Shown piece after piece: positions 62,666-64,000 of a stretch of DNA of 64,000 bases (positions within the stretch are counted from its first letter, which is position 1; each line of letters opens with the position of its first letter). The DNA is from Brevundimonas sp. GTDB taxonomy: Bacteria > Pseudomonadota > Alphaproteobacteria > Caulobacterales > Caulobacteraceae. Position numbers and translations under genes: made by a program. The notes below the pieces were generated by a model. The model saw nothing but the letters and a program-made list of their open reading frames with translations. It searched no databases and was not told the DNA's origin. The stretch lies in assembly GCF_029945885.1 (NCBI RefSeq), contig NZ_JAQSDK010000001.1, positions 25,236 through 89,235 of the forward strand, given 5' to 3'.

Positions 62666-64000
62666 TCAGTACGCCAGCGCGATCCCGTCCTTGCGCATCT
62701 CGGTCGCCGCGCCATAGGTCCAGGGGCCGCTGGCGTTCACCTGACGCACCACGTTCTGGTAGCCGCCGAAGCCGCCGTTGGGGCCGCCCAGAACCCAGCC
62801 CATGGCCTCGAGTTGCGCCTTTGACGCGGCGGGAACACCGGTTTCAAGGAACAGGGTCCCGACGCCCTCGGCCGGCTGGCCCGTCGGTTCGGACGAGCCT
62901 TCATGCTGCCAGCGCGGGCTGTCGCCGGCCTCCTGCGGATCGAGGCCATAGTCGACCATGTTGATGATGATCTGGGCCTGGCCCTGGGGCTGCATGCCGC
63001 CGCCCATGACGCCAAAGGCCATCCACGGCTCGCCCCCCTTGCAGGCGAACCCGGGGATGATGGTGTGGAACGGCCGCTTGCCCGGCGCATAGATATTGGG
63101 ATGGCCGTCGGTCAGGGCGAACAGCTCGCCCCGGTCCTGGAACATGAAGCCGAGCGGATTGCCCTGACCGTCGTCGGCGACCAGACCCGAGCCCATGCCG
63201 CGATAGTTGGACTGGATCCAGCTGACCATCATGCCGTCGCTGTCGGCGACGCTGAAATAGGTGGTGTCGCCCTGGGTCGGCGCATCGCCGGGGAAGACCC
63301 GGTCCATGACCCGGTCGGGCCGGATCAGCCGGGCCCGTTCGGCGGCATAGGCCTTGGAGTTCAGCCAGTCGACCGGCGTCGCGCTGAAGCGGGCATCGGC
63401 GAACCATCGGGCCCGGTCCTCGAAGGCCAGCCGCTTGGCCTCGGCCTGATGGTGGATCGAGGCGGCCGACTGGAACCCCATCCCCTTCAGGTCGAACTGT
63501 TCGCAGACGTTCAGGATCTGGTTGGTCGACAGGCCCTGGGTATTGGGACCCAGGCCATAGACGTCGACACCCCGGTAGTTGGTGCGGATCGGCTCGACCC
63601 ATTCGGTGTGGTGGGCGGCCATGTCGGCCCGGGTCATCCAGCCGCCGATGCGGCGGAAATAGCGTTCGATATGGTCGGCGATGACCCCGTCATAGAAGGC
63701 GTCGCGCCCGCCCTCGGCGATCAGCCGCAGGGTGCGCCCCAGATACGGATTGGCGAACACCTCGCCGACCGCCGGGGTCCGGCCGATCGCGGCATAGACC
63801 TTCTTGCGGTTGTCGTTCTCCTCGATCAGCGCTGACGAGGCGTCAAAGCCCGCCATATTGCGTTCCAGATACCAGGCGATCAGCTGGGGCATGGGCACCC
63901 CTTCCTCGCACAGCTCGGCGACGGGCAGCAGCACGTCCTTCCACGGCAGCTTGCCGTAGCGCTGGTGCGCGCTCCACCAGGCGTCGACCGTGCCGGGCAC
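62666..64000 (-). CDS. Gamma-glutamyltransferase family protein, N-terminus outside window
   Basis: The visible part is 444 residues from the window edge to TGA at 62666. The first codon, GTG in PGTVDAWWSAHQRYGKLPW, is probably internal, since the family starts further upstream. The autocatalytic Thr lies in GDTTYFSVAD, followed by SWIQSNYRGMGSGLVADDGQ and PGFACKGGEPWMAFGVMGGG MQPQGQ-like sequence. This is the C-terminal subunit region of Ntn-hydrolases that cleave gamma-glutamyl peptides in the periplasm. The end FGGYQNVVRQVNASGPWTYG completes the family pattern. Confidence 0.9.
   Translation of the reverse strand: MPGTVDAWWSAHQRYGKLPWKDVLLPVAELCEEGVPMPQLIAWYLERNMAGFDASSALIEENDNRKKVYAAIGRTPAVGEVFANPYLGRTLRLIAEGGRDAFYDGVIADHIERYFRRIGGWMTRADMAAHHTEWVEPIRTNYRGVDVYGLGPNTQGLSTNQILNVCEQFDLKGMGFQSAASIHHQAEAKRLAFEDRARWFADARFSATPVDWLNSKAYAAERARLIRPDRVMDRVFPGDAPTQGDTTYFSVADSDGMMVSWIQSNYRGMGSGLVADDGQGNPLGFMFQDRGELFALTDGHPNIYAPGKRPFHTIIPGFACKGGEPWMAFGVMGGGMQPQGQAQIIINMVDYGLDPQEAGDSPRWQHEGSSEPTGQPAEGVGTLFLETGVPAASKAQLEAMGWVLGGPNGGFGGYQNVVRQVNASGPWTYGAATEMRKDGIALAY

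Noticed and set aside
62666..64000. Complete gamma-glutamyltransferase starting with GTG at the window edge
   Set aside because: The segment begins inside the family domain, and the reading frame reaches the window border, so the N-terminus is simply missing.

Overview
The window is a high-GC, gene-dense stretch of an alphaproteobacterial chromosome. Gene content points to Caulobacteraceae, most likely Brevundimonas or a close relative. The main reasons are a flagellar hook locus next to sciP, rcdA, the DUF1013 cell-cycle regulator trcR, a COQ9-family gene, sigma-54 promoters of the Caulobacter flagellar type (TGGCCCG-N4-TTGC), and CtrA-like TTAA-N7-TTAA boxes. The genus is an inference, because no rRNA gene is present. 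I saw no tRNA or rRNA gene, CRISPR array, prophage or insertion sequence with a transposase.

Layout. 1-1 kb: end of an FAD-dependent oxidoreductase overlapping a DUF1365 gene. 1.2-3 kb: 3-oxoacid CoA-transferase subunits scoA and scoB, separated by a four-helix-bundle gene in G/C-skewed inverted repeats. 3-7.4 kb: an unknown gene, then a four-gene Mla-type lipid transporter on the minus strand. 7.5-15.3 kb: flgL-flgK diverging from fliK-flgD-flgE, followed by sciP. 15.4-24.9 kb: mnmA, a hemerythrin, an S9 peptidase, an HxlR regulator with a medium-chain oxidoreductase, a thioesterase, a CHASE histidine kinase and a thiolase. 25-32.4 kb: an M1 peptidase, a proline-repeat protein, a MASE1-like histidine kinase, thiE and Fur-box-controlled bfd-bfr. 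32.4-37.5 kb: an ABC-2 exporter, DUF2975 plus HTH gene, efp, an inositol-phosphatase-family gene and a glycerophosphodiesterase. 37.5-45 kb: an MsbA-type exporter, rpmE, an L,D-transpeptidase, a repeat-bearing lipoprotein, rcdA with a DUF1192 gene, a quinone oxidoreductase and a CVNH/crystallin protein. 45-51.4 kb: trcR, ubiX, two YdcH-type genes, a GGDEF protein, purE-purK, COQ9 and rpsU. 51.7-64 kb: a NatAB-type exporter, an M23 peptidase, a GDSL autotransporter, a fused serB-serA gene, an SDR, hslO, a putative secreted zincin and a truncated gamma-glutamyltransferase.

How genes work together. The flagellar block is controlled from one 400-bp divergent region with two facing sigma-54 promoters and a pair of inverted enhancer-like elements. 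SciP, itself under a CtrA-like box, links this locus to the cell cycle, as do rcdA and trcR elsewhere. bfd and bfr form an iron-storage and release pair. purE-purK make one purine-synthesis step pair. The SerB-SerA fusion would carry two of the three steps of phosphorylated serine synthesis on one chain.

The most unusual items are the four-helix-bundle insertion between scoA and scoB and a gene-less heptad hairpin elsewhere that resembles its flanks, the SerB-SerA fusion, rpsU apparently starting at CTG, two copies of a roughly 150-bp palindromic intergenic element, and a CyanoVirin-N-homology plus beta/gamma-crystallin secreted protein. Start codons often differ from the longest open frame; the choice is explained in each entry.
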